A DNA stretch of 64,000 nt from Paludibacter sp963678465. GTDB lineage: Bacteria; Bacteroidota; Bacteroidia; Bacteroidales; Paludibacteraceae. The notes beneath the pieces are model-generated. The model saw only the letters and a list, made by a program, of their open reading frames with translations. It searched no databases and was not told the DNA's origin. Position numbers and translations under genes: made by a program. Of the stretch, positions 1 to 8,785 are shown one piece after another (the first letter of the stretch is position 1; the number at the start of each line of letters is the position of its first letter). The DNA lies in NCBI GenBank assembly GCA_963678465.1, contig OY782858.1:248001-312000 (forward strand). The letters run 5' to 3'.

Positions 1-1
1 G

Positions 2-1309
2 TGGTCGTATCAGATTCGTAATGCAGAAGACATAGCATGGGCGGTGGCACGTGCTTTTTATATTGCCCGCAGCGGTCGTCCGGGGCCGGTTGTGCTCGAT
101 ATTTCGAAGAACGCACAATTTCAGGAAACAGAATTTGAATATAAACCCTGCACTTTTATCAGAAGTTATCTCCCTGTTCCTGAAGTAAATCCTTCGCAAA
201 TAGAACTTGCAGCGCAATTAATAAATTCAGCCCAAAAGCCATATGCATTGGTCGGACAGGGTGTTGTATTGGGAAATGCAGAGCAAGAGTTGATGGCATT
301 TCTTGATAAAGCCGATATTCCAGCTGCATGGACTTTGTTGGGTGCATCGGCCATGTCGACCGATTATCGCTTGAATAAAGGCTTTTTGGGAATGCATGGA
401 AATGTGTCGCCTAATATGAAAACAAATGAATGCGATGTGCTGATTGCTATTGGTATGCGTTTCGACGACCGTGTAACAGGTGATTTGAATACCTATGCCA
501 AACAGGCTAAGATTATTCATATTGATATTGATGCAGCCGAGATAAATAAAAATGTGAAAGTAGATGCACCTGTGCTTGCTTCCACGAAAGATGCTTTACC
601 TGCGCTTACGGCATTGATCAACGAGGCCAAACACACCGAATGGATTGAATCGTTTAAAATATATGATGATCAGGAATTTGAAAAAGTAATCCAACGTGAA
701 GTACATCCGGTATCGGGTGAGCTTACGATGGGAGAAGTGATTCATAAAATTTCGGAAGCAACCAATAACAATGCTGTTGTTGTAACGGATGTGGGCCAAA
801 ATCAAATGATGGCGGCTCGCTATTCTGGTTATTCTCAAACGCGCAGTCTGGTGACTTCCGGAGGTTTGGGAACTATGGGTTTTGGCCTTCCGGCAGCTAT
901 GGGCGCCAAAATTGGAGCTCCCGAACGCACCGTTTGTATGTACAGTGGCGATGGCGGTTTCCAAATGACAATACAGGAACTTGGAACGATAATGCAGGAG
1001 CAAATAGGAGTGAAGATGATTATTCTGAACAATCATTTTCTTGGTATGGTGCGTCAGTGGCAGGAAATGTTCTTCGATGAACGTTATTCGTTTACAGAAA
1101 TGCAAAACCCTGATTTTATTGCTATTGCCAAAGCATATCGTATTCCGGGGACGGAAGTTCACGTTCGTGAAGAACTGGATGATGCCATTGCCGATATGCT
1201 TAAGGATGATCAGCCTTATCTGCTGGTGGTGAATGTTGAGAAAAAGGGAATGGTTTACCCAATGATTCCTTCGGGAGGCAGTGTAACCAATATATTGTTG
1301 GGAGAATAA
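2..1309 (+). CDS. ilvB: Acetolactate synthase, large (catalytic) subunit, 5' truncated by the window edge
   Basis: The frame is open from base 2, so the gene begins outside the window; 435 residues are visible and roughly the first 130-150 of the usual ~570 are missing. It is the thiamine-diphosphate enzyme that joins pyruvate to pyruvate or 2-oxobutanoate, the first common step of valine, leucine and isoleucine synthesis. Visible hallmarks are the SGRPGPV segment near the left edge, the central domain with GMRFDDRVTG, and the ThDP/Mg motif beginning SGDGGF and ending ILNN, followed by LGMVRQWQ. It heads ilvN, a thioesterase and ilvC on the same strand. The GTG at 44 is only an internal codon, not the start. 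The family identification is very secure. Confidence 0.97.
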   Translation, partial: WSYQIRNAEDIAWAVARAFYIARSGRPGPVVLDISKNAQFQETEFEYKPCTFIRSYLPVPEVNPSQIELAAQLINSAQKPYALVGQGVVLGNAEQELMAFLDKADIPAAWTLLGASAMSTDYRLNKGFLGMHGNVSPNMKTNECDVLIAIGMRFDDRVTGDLNTYAKQAKIIHIDIDAAEINKNVKVDAPVLASTKDALPALTALINEAKHTEWIESFKIYDDQEFEKVIQREVHPVSGELTMGEVIHKISEATNNNAVVVTDVGQNQMMAARYSGYSQTRSLVTSGGLGTMGFGLPAAMGAKIGAPERTVCMYSGDGGFQMTIQELGTIMQEQIGVKMIILNNHFLGMVRQWQEMFFDERYSFTEMQNPDFIAIAKAYRIPGTEVHVREELDDAIADMLKDDQPYLLVVNVEKKGMVYPMIPSGGSVTNILLGE

Positions 1310-1368
1310 GAAACTCCCGACATTAATAACTCATTTTTCAGATACTTTTTTATTAATTCTAAAATAAT

Positions 1369-1409
1369 TCCCGTCCTCCCTCATTTTCGGGAAGTCCCCT
1401 TTCGGGGGA
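1369..1409 (+). other. Hairpin-rich spacer between ilvB and ilvN
   Basis: The 116-bp spacer holds two adjacent inverted repeats: TCCCG (1369-1373) with CGGGA (1388-1392), and TCCCC (1395-1399) with GGGGA (1405-1409) around a 5-base loop. There is no following T-run, so it is not a normal terminator. The ilvN start lies 17 bases downstream, so folding could affect its translation or mRNA stability. GC-rich palindromes of this look are scattered between genes in other Bacteroidota, so a dispersed repeat is equally likely. Function is inference. Confidence 0.45.
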
Positions 1410-1425
1410 TTCAGGGAGCTTCAAT

Positions 1426-1974
1426 ATGGAAAAAACATTATATACAATCACAATATTTTCGGAAAATACAGTTGGTTTGCTGGGGCAAATCACTATTATT
1501 TTCACGCGCAGGGCATTGAATATCGAAACACTTTCGGTATCGCAGTCGGCATTGAGCGGTATTCATAAATTTACAATTACACTTTTTTCAACACAGGATG
1601 TTGTAGAAAAAGTAGTGAAGCAAATCGATAAACGCATTGATATTCTCAAAGCATATTACAATACCGACGATGATTTGATTTATCAGGAAATTGCACTTTA
1701 CAAAGTAGCTACCGATAAAATTCTGTCGCTTGGCGGCATTGAACAGCTGATAAGAAATCATCATATTCATATCCTCGAAATGAATCAGGACTGTGTGGTG
1801 TTCGAAAAAACAGGACATTATGCCGAGACCCAACAACTTTTCGATGAGTTAAGTGCATCGGTAGGTGTGCTTCAGTTCATTCGTTCGGGGCGTGTGGCGA
1901 TCACCAAATCGAAAGTGGAGCGCCTGAGTGATATGCTGGACGGTATAAAAAAGTTAGAAGTACAAAAAGGTTGA
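1426..1974 (+). CDS. ilvN: Acetolactate synthase, small (regulatory) subunit
   Basis: Product of 182 residues. An N-terminal ACT domain (about residues 4-76, opening with LYTITIFSENTVGLLGQI) and an ALS small-subunit C-terminal domain identify the regulatory partner that activates the large subunit and gives it valine feedback sensitivity. The length suits the longer small subunits (160-185 residues). It lies 116 bp after ilvB and the order ilvB-ilvN-thioesterase-ilvC fits a single operon. Start ATG at 1426 follows AGGGAG about 10 bases upstream, one of the better Shine-Dalgarno sequences in this window. The symbol ilvH would be equally acceptable. Confidence 0.95.
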   Translation: MEKTLYTITIFSENTVGLLGQITIIFTRRALNIETLSVSQSALSGIHKFTITLFSTQDVVEKVVKQIDKRIDILKAYYNTDDDLIYQEIALYKVATDKILSLGGIEQLIRNHHIHILEMNQDCVVFEKTGHYAETQQLFDELSASVGVLQFIRSGRVAITKSKVERLSDMLDGIKKLEVQKG

Positions 1975-2076
1975 CAGTAAAAAAGCAAAGCAGGTGTTAA
2001 TTTAACATCATCATGTGTTCGGCCTAGCTTAAACTTTCGTAACTTTACTGGCTCAAATGTACTTTCAACTTTAAAA

Positions 2077-2805
2077 ATGAAAACTAAAATTAAGCGTTAT
2101 TCTTTTCTTGTTCAGCCACAGGATGTCGACTTTCAGTGTCAGGTGACAATGGCTTCGTTGACAAATATTTTGCTTACAACAGCCGGCTTCAATGCCGATG
2201 ACAATGGATTTGGTATCCGTAATTTAAATGAGAACGATTGTTCGTGGGTACTGCTCAGGCTTGCCGTCGAAATGCAGAGTTTCCCGAAACAATACGAAAG
2301 CATAGAGGTGGAAACCTGGGTAGAGGAAGTTGGTAGAGCAACCACCACCCGTAACTTTTGTATCAGAAACGGGAACAACGACGTGATAGGAAATGCATGT
2401 TCAACCTGGGCAATGATCAATATAATTACCCGTAGGGCGCAGGATTTGAGTACTCTCGATGGTATTCATGAATTTGCAAATGCTAAAACAGTTGCGATGG
2501 AAAAGCCGATCAGGTTGTCGGGAGTTGAAGGTGCACCGGTTGATGTATTTAAGGTGAAATACAGCCATATCGATATCAACGGACATGTGAATAGCATGCG
2601 TTACGTGGAGTGGATATGCAATTGCTTTTCTATCGAAACATTTAAGAATAAGCAAATCAAACGGTTTGAGATTAATTATGTAAACGAAATTCGCTTTGGC
2701 GAAGAAGTAAGTCTTTCGATTGTTGAAATAGAAAAAGATGATTTCAGGTTTGAGATTTTCAAAGAAGGAAAAACGGCCTGTAGAGCACGTATCGTGTTTT
2801 GCTAA
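2077..2805 (+). CDS. Acyl-ACP thioesterase (FatA/FatB-like double hotdog)
   Basis: Product of 242 residues. The two-hotdog layout and the active-site segment with D166, N168, H170 and N172 (DINGHVNS) match the acyl-ACP thioesterase family, which hydrolyses acyl-ACP to release free fatty acid in the cytosol. The N-terminal segment with DVDFQCQVTM is typical of the Bacteroidota members. It sits between ilvN and ilvC, an arrangement I recognise from other Bacteroidales; a plausible link is the fate of branched-chain acyl products derived from the same pathway, but that is inference. It is 102 bp after ilvN and 61 bp before ilvC. Confidence 0.88.
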   Translation: MKTKIKRYSFLVQPQDVDFQCQVTMASLTNILLTTAGFNADDNGFGIRNLNENDCSWVLLRLAVEMQSFPKQYESIEVETWVEEVGRATTTRNFCIRNGNNDVIGNACSTWAMINIITRRAQDLSTLDGIHEFANAKTVAMEKPIRLSGVEGAPVDVFKVKYSHIDINGHVNSMRYVEWICNCFSIETFKNKQIKRFEINYVNEIRFGEEVSLSIVEIEKDDFRFEIFKEGKTACRARIVFC

Positions 2806-2866
2806 CAACAATGCTTTCGGATTTCTGTCTTTAGTAAAAATAAAATTATAATTTAAAATATAAAAA

Positions 2867-4342
2867 ATGGCAAATTATTTCAGTTCACTTCCACATCGTC
2901 TGAAAGTTCAGGAGTTGGGAAAATGTGATTTTATGGCAAGCAGCGAATTCGCTGATGGAGTAAAAAAATTGATGGGCAAAAAAATTGTCATCATTGGTTG
3001 CGGTGCTCAGGGCCTGGCTCAGGGACAAAACTTACGCGACAGCGGTTTAAATGTGGCTTACGCTTTACGTCAGGAAGCCATCGATCAGCAACGTGAATCG
3101 TGGAAGAAAGCAACAGAAAACGGTTTTGAAGTAGGAACTTTTGAACAGTTGATACCAACTGCCGATTTGGTTTCGAACCTTGCGCCCGACAAACAGCACA
3201 CTTCTGTAGTCAATCAGGTTGTTCCGTTGATGAAGCAAGGCGCTTGTTTGTCCTATTCTCATGGTTTTAATATCGTTGAGGAGGGTACTCAGATTCGTAA
3301 AGACATCACTGTGGTAATGATTGCGCCTAAATCGCCCGCCTCGGAAGTGCGTGCTGAATACCTTCGCGGTTTCGGAGTGCCTACATTGATTGCTGTGCAC
3401 GGCGAAAATGATCCCAACGGCGATGGTATGGAAATAGCCAAAGCCTATTGCGTAGGCACAGGCGGACATAAAGCCGGTGTTTTGCATTCGTCGTTCGTGG
3501 CCGAGGTGAAATCGGATTTGATGGGCGAACAAACAATTCTTTGCGGATTGTTGCAAACAGGTTCTATTCTTTCGTTCAACAAAATGGTTGAAAAAGGAAT
3601 TGATGCAGGCTTTGCTTCAAAATTGGTACAATACGGTTGGGAAACCATCACTGAAGCCCTTAAAATCGGAGGTATTACCAATATGATGGATCGTTTGTCG
3701 AATCCGGCTAAAATTGAAGCCTTCAGATTGGCCGAGGAGATGAAGGAAATTATGACGCCATTGTTCAAAAAACATATGGACGATATTCTTTCGGGTGAGT
3801 TTTCGCGTGTGATGATGGAGGACTGGGCTGCGGGAGATAAAAACCTGTTGACCTGGCGTGCCGAAACCGGTGAAACCGCTTTCGAAAAAACACCTGCCGG
3901 AAATGTAGAAATCAGCGAGCAGGAATATTTCGATAATGCAACATTAATGGTGGCTTTCGTGAAAGCCGGTGTGGAATTGGCATACGAAACAATGGTGAGT
4001 GCAGGCATTAAACCTGAATCGGCTTATTATGAATCGTTGCACGAAACTCCGCTGATTGCCAATACAATTGCCCGTAAGAAACTGTTCGAAATGAACCGTG
4101 TTATTTCTGATACTGCTGAGTATGGTTGCTATTTATTCGATCATGCCTGTAAACCGCTGTTGGCCGACTTTATGACGAGGGTGGAAACCAATATTATTGG
4201 TAAAAACTTCAATGAAGGTGCTGATGGACATGTTGATAACTTTGAATTGGTAAAAGTGAATGCAGCTTTGCGTAATCACTCTATCGAAATAGTAGGAGCT
4301 CAGCTTCGTGCTGCAATGACTGCGATGAAGAAAGTAGTTTAA
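2867..4342 (+). CDS. ilvC: Ketol-acid reductoisomerase, class II (long form)
   Basis: Product of 491 residues, the long enterobacterial-type class II form rather than the ~330-residue class I. It carries out alkyl migration and NADPH-dependent reduction of acetolactate in branched-chain amino acid synthesis and needs Mg2+. The Rossmann motif GCGAQG spans residues 44-49; the duplicated knotted C-terminal domain includes FDNATLMVAFVKAGVE and NTIARKKLFEMN. It is the last gene of the ilv operon and is followed by a strong terminator. The leader before ATG is A-rich without an obvious Shine-Dalgarno, normal for this phylum. Confidence 0.97.
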   Translation: MANYFSSLPHRLKVQELGKCDFMASSEFADGVKKLMGKKIVIIGCGAQGLAQGQNLRDSGLNVAYALRQEAIDQQRESWKKATENGFEVGTFEQLIPTADLVSNLAPDKQHTSVVNQVVPLMKQGACLSYSHGFNIVEEGTQIRKDITVVMIAPKSPASEVRAEYLRGFGVPTLIAVHGENDPNGDGMEIAKAYCVGTGGHKAGVLHSSFVAEVKSDLMGEQTILCGLLQTGSILSFNKMVEKGIDAGFASKLVQYGWETITEALKIGGITNMMDRLSNPAKIEAFRLAEEMKEIMTPLFKKHMDDILSGEFSRVMMEDWAAGDKNLLTWRAETGETAFEKTPAGNVEISEQEYFDNATLMVAFVKAGVELAYETMVSAGIKPESAYYESLHETPLIANTIARKKLFEMNRVISDTAEYGCYLFDHACKPLLADFMTRVETNIIGKNFNEGADGHVDNFELVKVNAALRNHSIEIVGAQLRAAMTAMKKVV

Positions 4343-4370
4343 GATTTCAGTAAAATTATACTTCAACAAA

Positions 4371-4405
4371 AGAGCTGTACCGTGAAAAATGGTACAGCTC
4401 TTTTT
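4371..4405 (+). terminator. Rho-independent terminator of the ilv operon
   Basis: A perfect 11-bp stem, AGAGCTGTACC (4371-4381) with GGTACAGCTCT (4391-4401), has a 9-base loop and is followed by T residues. It starts 29 bp after the ilvC stop and separates ilvC from the convergent lipoprotein gene. Confidence 0.92.
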
Positions 4406-4445
4406 GCATTTTAATCAATGCAGGTAGAATTTTCTGTTTTCGTGT

Positions 4446-6095
4446 TTATAATTCAATTGAAGTAAGCTTGCCTGCAATTGTGAACGATCCACGTTTTGTA
4501 CCGGTAGTGTAAATGCCTAAAGGATAATAGCCATTGCTATGTTCTCCGCTTACAGTTCCATCTGTGAAGACATTATATGTCCCGTTGACAAGCGCTGATG
4601 TACTGACGAAAGCGAAGTAGCTGTGTTTTGTTGTTTTATAAGTGCAGATGCTGGTGCCTGAAGCGCTTTGTATGTTAAGAATAGTACCGGGTGCAAGGAT
4701 TGATTTAAACTTAATAAAGACAGCGTTTTGCGTAGAAGCCGTTCCCGGTAAAAGCGAAGTAGCTCCCGAAGCGACCACAGTTCCTCCCTCAATAGTAAAG
4801 TTTTTGCGATAACTTATGGCATCGTCGGGGAGGGTGGGCGATCCCTGAATCACTACAGTTCCGCTTTTTATGATGATACTTCCGTTGCTGTCCAGCGCAT
4901 CTCCTTTTTCGGAACTTAGGAGCAATGTGTTGCCGTTGATCTCAATTGAACTTCCATCGGCAGTGGCGACATCGTTCCCTTTTGTTGCTTTTACGCAGTC
5001 GTTTTTCGAAGCGATGTTTAATTTTCCTCCGTTCAGCTTTATTTTGTGCGAACTGATGCCTTTGATTGCTTTTGTTATGTTTATATCTCCGTTATTGACA
5101 GTCAGTGTAGAATCCGAATCGATGGGTTTGTTGGCCGATAGCAGATTAAAATTGCCATTGTTGATTTCGATGTGCTGACTGCCCCCTATACAATTGTCGG
5201 ACGAATTAATATAAAATGTTCCTCCATTCAAAATGATGTTTTGTTCGGACTTCAAGCCGCGCGATGAGCTTATACCGGGCGTAAAATCGCTACCACCACC
5301 TGAAATGAGATTGAAATCGCCATTATTAATTGTCAGCACACTTTGCGCAGTGATGGCATCGTTGTTGGCCACTACATTAAAATTTCCACCGTTTATTACG
5401 ATAAAGCCATCATTGATTGTGGAGTCTTTGTCCGACTTCAAACCATCGGCACCACTATACACATTAATATCGCCGCCCTGTATTTTGAGATAGTCTTTAC
5501 CTTTTATCCCGAAGCCTACCGAATTTACAGTTATGTTTCCGCTCTCGATCATAAGTTCATCTCTGCCCGAAATACCGCCGTTGTAGTTGCCATTCACTGT
5601 AAGTTTGCCTGTTCCGAAAATGGCCAGATAATCCTTGCTGTAAATTGTTGCGTTCAAACTGTCGGCTGTTTGGGTGTAATTGTTTCCGTCGGTAAATGTA
5701 TTGTCGGATCCTTGCGGCAGAATGAGTATCGTTCTTTTTGCATCCAGCACAAAAAGTGGCGATGTGCTTGTGTTGGTTATATTTACGTTGTTCAGCAGTA
5801 AACGTACTATTCCCGATGTATTCACTACAATTTGTCCGTTGGAGAGTGAGCCGGTGAGTTCATACGTTCCTTTTTTGTTGATTGTAAGTGTAGAACCTGA
5901 TATTGTTACATTTTTACTGTCGGTGCTGATGGCGGTTCCGTTCAGTGTTATTTTTATTACTTTCGAGCTGTCCCATTCATAGTCAAGTGTGTCGGAGTCC
6001 ACTACAGGCTTGGTTACAATCACGTTTTCGGGATCGCAACCAATAAAACAGAGCGTGAACAGTAGGAAGGAGATCAATAATAGTTGATTTTTCAT
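4446..6095 (-). CDS. Carbohydrate-binding domain (DUF4353) lipoprotein
   Basis: Product of 549 residues. The N-terminus is a lipoprotein signal ending FIGC with the acylated Cys at residue 20, so the protein should be anchored in the outer membrane or surface exposed. The rest is a long array of beta-helix-like repeats (segments such as SGADGLKSDKDS and INGGNFNVV recur) matching the family named carbohydrate-binding domain-containing protein (DUF4353). Members often lie beside CotH-like kinases or VTC-domain proteins, as here, where it is the last gene of a minus-strand cluster with DUF2490, DUF4956 and VTC proteins. It is separated from the DUF2490 gene by 147 bp, so it may have its own promoter. 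Ligand and function are unknown. Confidence 0.82.
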   Translation of the reverse strand: MKNQLLLISFLLFTLCFIGCDPENVIVTKPVVDSDTLDYEWDSSKVIKITLNGTAISTDSKNVTISGSTLTINKKGTYELTGSLSNGQIVVNTSGIVRLLLNNVNITNTSTSPLFVLDAKRTILILPQGSDNTFTDGNNYTQTADSLNATIYSKDYLAIFGTGKLTVNGNYNGGISGRDELMIESGNITVNSVGFGIKGKDYLKIQGGDINVYSGADGLKSDKDSTINDGFIVINGGNFNVVANNDAITAQSVLTINNGDFNLISGGGSDFTPGISSSRGLKSEQNIILNGGTFYINSSDNCIGGSQHIEINNGNFNLLSANKPIDSDSTLTVNNGDINITKAIKGISSHKIKLNGGKLNIASKNDCVKATKGNDVATADGSSIEINGNTLLLSSEKGDALDSNGSIIIKSGTVVIQGSPTLPDDAISYRKNFTIEGGTVVASGATSLLPGTASTQNAVFIKFKSILAPGTILNIQSASGTSICTYKTTKHSYFAFVSTSALVNGTYNVFTDGTVSGEHSNGYYPLGIYTTGTKRGSFTIAGKLTSIEL

Positions 6096-6242
6096 GTAGC
6101 CGATATATGTTTTCTAAATGTTTATTCCCGGACGTTCCGATGGGTGTACAGGGTTTTATGTTGTTCGGTTCGGAATGACTCCTGTTCGGTATTTTTTACT
6201 TCTATCAGCAACAAGACAGGTAAACAGCCGAACAATGCTTGT

Positions 6243-6980
6243 TTATTTCGATTTGTTACTGAGTTGTTTAAAAGAGTATTTGTAGGCCACTCCGAGAATG
6301 TATTTACCCGATGCATCTTCCGAATCAAGTTCGCTGTTGATCACTCCAAATACTTCTATCTGATTCCTTTTGTTGAATTTATAATCGAACGCAAGCTGAT
6401 AACGCATATTATCAAAACGATTACCATCCGGATTGTTGAGTTGATAAAACGATTCAGCCGACAATGAAGGCGTGATTTTAAAATTTGGAATGTTGTACGA
6501 CAGGGTCAGTCGGTTGCGCCAGGACCATTCGGGATTCATTTTGTAAGTATCAATGGTTCCATTTTCTTTGAGTCTGTTGCTTTCGTCCTTTATTGTTGTT
6601 TGAATTCTTTCCCGAAGTGATATTGATAAATCCTTGAATTTTAGTTTTCCTGTTCCCGAAATATTGAATCTGTTCCGTATCTGATAGTTCAGGTATTTTT
6701 TATCCAGCTTATTCATTAACTGATATCCGGCGCCTAGCTTAAATGTCTTAGACAAGTCATAATCGGCATTCACTCCCAGGCTCCATCTGTCCATCAGCCG
6801 GAAAGCATAAATGGTTCTGAATTCGGTTTCGGCACCGATTTCGAACTTATTCAGTTTTTTATCTATGGATATACTTGTCCACGATCCGAAATTCTCGCGC
6901 TGAGCAAAGATGGTTGGAAGGCAGCAAGTGGATAATACGGCAACAATAATTGCTGTGTTTATGTGTGTTTTACACCCCAT
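6243..6980 (-). CDS. DUF2490 family outer-membrane protein
   Basis: Product of 245 residues with a signal peptide ending near residue 25 (CLPTIFAQ). The mature part alternates short amphipathic strands, and SWTSISIDKKLNKFEIGAE plus the LGVNADYDLS segment match DUF2490, a Bacteroidota family predicted to form an outer-membrane beta-barrel. No enzyme motif is visible. It starts 15 bp after the DUF4956 gene and is clearly co-transcribed with it. In this setting it could be the outer-membrane exit for whatever the VTC/DUF4956 pair makes; this is inference from position only. Confidence 0.75.
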   Translation of the reverse strand: MGCKTHINTAIIVAVLSTCCLPTIFAQRENFGSWTSISIDKKLNKFEIGAETEFRTIYAFRLMDRWSLGVNADYDLSKTFKLGAGYQLMNKLDKKYLNYQIRNRFNISGTGKLKFKDLSISLRERIQTTIKDESNRLKENGTIDTYKMNPEWSWRNRLTLSYNIPNFKITPSLSAESFYQLNNPDGNRFDNMRYQLAFDYKFNKRNQIEVFGVINSELDSEDASGKYILGVAYKYSFKQLSNKSK

Positions 6981-6995
6981 TTTTTTGTACTCCGA

Positions 6996-7739
6996 TTAGT
7001 TATAATAATAGTAGGTAATCATCGCCGTATCTTTCAGAAAGTCTATTTCGTTGATCGATATCCTGTGAATATTAAGGCCGGTCCTTTGTCGTAGTTCTGC
7101 TATCAATTCGGCCTGTTTTTCGGGCTTTATCATTTCGATCCTCTCGTAACGCAATACGTTCGAGCTTTCTTTTTTGAGTATAAGCTTCGTATCGAACAGC
7201 AGAATAATAACAAATATAATACCCACTATAACTGCGAGTTCCTGGTATTCAAGTTGAATTCCGCTGATCAGTCCAATGGCAATGAAAATGAAAAGATAAG
7301 TCATGTCCTTCATGCCAATACCGGCTGTGCGATAGCGCAACATCGAAAAGACCGCAAATAACCCAAAGGCGGCTCCCATCGATATTTTTACTTTATTCAG
7401 CACAAATGTGAGCAGGAAGATCACTACGTTGAACAAAATGAAGGTGAAAATGGTATCCATCTTTTTATAATTCGGATAATACACTAACCCAATGATAAGA
7501 AATACAGCTGCCAAATCGATGAGCAAGCTATAGTAGAAAACTGCGTTGATCTGAATTTTATCTTTCTTCTTGTCGGTTGTTGTAGCTTCGGCTTCCGGCT
7601 CGGTAACTCCTGCTTCGGCTGCGAAAGCACTAATGTCGGTGGGTGTGGCTGCATTTAACTGCACTGGCACATTGACTGAAAATAAAATGAATGAGGCAAC
7701 GATAAATGCATAAAGTTTAAATAAATAACTGGTTGACAT
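6996..7739 (-). CDS. DUF4956 integral membrane protein
   Basis: Product of 247 residues. Hydrophobic segments lie near residues 8-28 (signal-like), 69-86, 97-114, 147-160 and 165-182; between the first and second is a hydrophilic stretch rich in A, E, T and K. The conserved block FGLFAVFSMLRYRT (about 125-138) and the cytosolic C-terminal domain are diagnostic of DUF4956, a family habitually encoded beside VTC-domain proteins. It overlaps the VTC gene by 23 bp, implying tight coupling. By analogy with eukaryotic VTC complexes, where a membrane subunit forms the polyphosphate channel, DUF4956 may be the membrane partner, but no experimental role is known to me. Confidence 0.82.
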   Translation of the reverse strand: MSTSYLFKLYAFIVASFILFSVNVPVQLNAATPTDISAFAAEAGVTEPEAEATTTDKKKDKIQINAVFYYSLLIDLAAVFLIIGLVYYPNYKKMDTIFTFILFNVVIFLLTFVLNKVKISMGAAFGLFAVFSMLRYRTAGIGMKDMTYLFIFIAIGLISGIQLEYQELAVIVGIIFVIILLFDTKLILKKESSNVLRYERIEMIKPEKQAELIAELRQRTGLNIHRISINEIDFLKDTAMITYYYYN

Positions 7740-8463
7740 ATCTTATTTTAGATTTAAAATTATTGTGTTTTACATTTTCAACCGTGCTTGTAATGCCAAG
7801 GCAGTATTTGCTCAGCGATACGGTTTTGATTCTTTTTTCCTGCATCAGAGAGGTAAAGGCCGATGTAGATGTTTTTTCCTGTTTTACTTCGGCAATTATC
7901 AGGTTGGGCACATCCAGTAACTTGTCGAAGTGATTGTAGTTTAATCCGATATCTATTGTTATTCGCTCAGACATGTTTCTGTTGACGAGCGTAATGCGTT
8001 TGTATTTTACTTCGAGTACCGGCGAGAGCGCAGCGGCCGTGTAGTTTGTTTTTCGCAACAGTAATTTTTCGGCATCACCTTCAATCAGGTGTTTGTTATC
8101 GGGTAGTTGAACTCTGCTTTTCTTTGTTCTGCCTTTGTTGGTTTTGAACTTCACCTCAAAGAAGTTGAGGTTCGAATCGGCATAAGTTCGGAAGCGCACC
8201 TTGTAACGGTTTAATTTTCCATTGTGATGCTTTGTGTACATCTCATAATTGGCAGTGTCGAAATAGGTAGTTTCGTACGATGCAAATTTCTTCTGAGCAA
8301 TTTCAAGTACGAAGTATTCATTTTTAAGCAACAGAAGCATTTCTGAAAGTTGATCGGCATGCAACATGTATTTCTTATCCATGCGGTCGAGGAGCTTCAC
8401 CCTGCTCATTTCTTCCAACGAAATGGTATCAAATGTATTCAGAATGTTTAATGTGTCGTTCAA
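7717..8463 (-). CDS. VTC-domain (polyphosphate polymerase-like) protein
   Basis: Product of 248 residues with no signal peptide, so cytosolic. The triphosphate-tunnel fold of the VTC family is indicated by DRMDKKY (26-32), YFDT (67-70), the basic strand RYKVRFRTY (86-94) and the acidic/basic strand FFEVKFK (101-107), with a later IIAEVKQEK strand. In yeast Vtc4 the equivalent tunnel polymerises ATP gamma-phosphate into polyphosphate. The bacterial forms are mostly untested. It is the first gene of the minus-strand cluster and overlaps the DUF4956 gene. The CotH kinase gene that often joins this cluster is absent from the window. Confidence 0.85.
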   Translation of the reverse strand: MNDTLNILNTFDTISLEEMSRVKLLDRMDKKYMLHADQLSEMLLLLKNEYFVLEIAQKKFASYETTYFDTANYEMYTKHHNGKLNRYKVRFRTYADSNLNFFEVKFKTNKGRTKKSRVQLPDNKHLIEGDAEKLLLRKTNYTAAALSPVLEVKYKRITLVNRNMSERITIDIGLNYNHFDKLLDVPNLIIAEVKQEKTSTSAFTSLMQEKRIKTVSLSKYCLGITSTVENVKHNNFKSKIRYVNQLFI

Positions 8464-8785
8464 GAGGACGAAGCTTAAAGGGTTGTGTTTTTTTAGTATT
8501 GATCAGAAAAAATAGAAATGTAACATTATTTTAAAATAAACGTCATCTATTTTTAATCTTCACAAAAATAGGGATAAAAATCCAATCGTCAATTGTTTGT
8601 CGGACAAAAAGACTGCATCGCGGGATGAATTATTCTATTTCTTTGTGTTGGCTGCCGAAAAAGACCTTGAGATGCGGATCAATTGAACAGCTTTAATTCT
8701 TTAGCAAACGATAGTACGCCGTCATCTTCTCTGAAAAAATCTATATCCTGATCAATCCATCCGGGTGGCAAAATTGTTAGATAAG
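8464..8785. other. Gene-free interval with a possible coding remnant
   Basis: No intact gene is visible in 322 bp. On the minus strand an open stretch ends with a stop at 8679-8681 and, read back to about 8790, gives a protein-like tail containing ILPPGWIDQD and FAKELKLFN but no start codon; it runs into the dispersed repeat at 8786. This looks like the 3' end of a decayed gene. The part nearest 8464 probably holds the promoter of the VTC cluster, but I see no convincing box. Confidence 0.3.
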
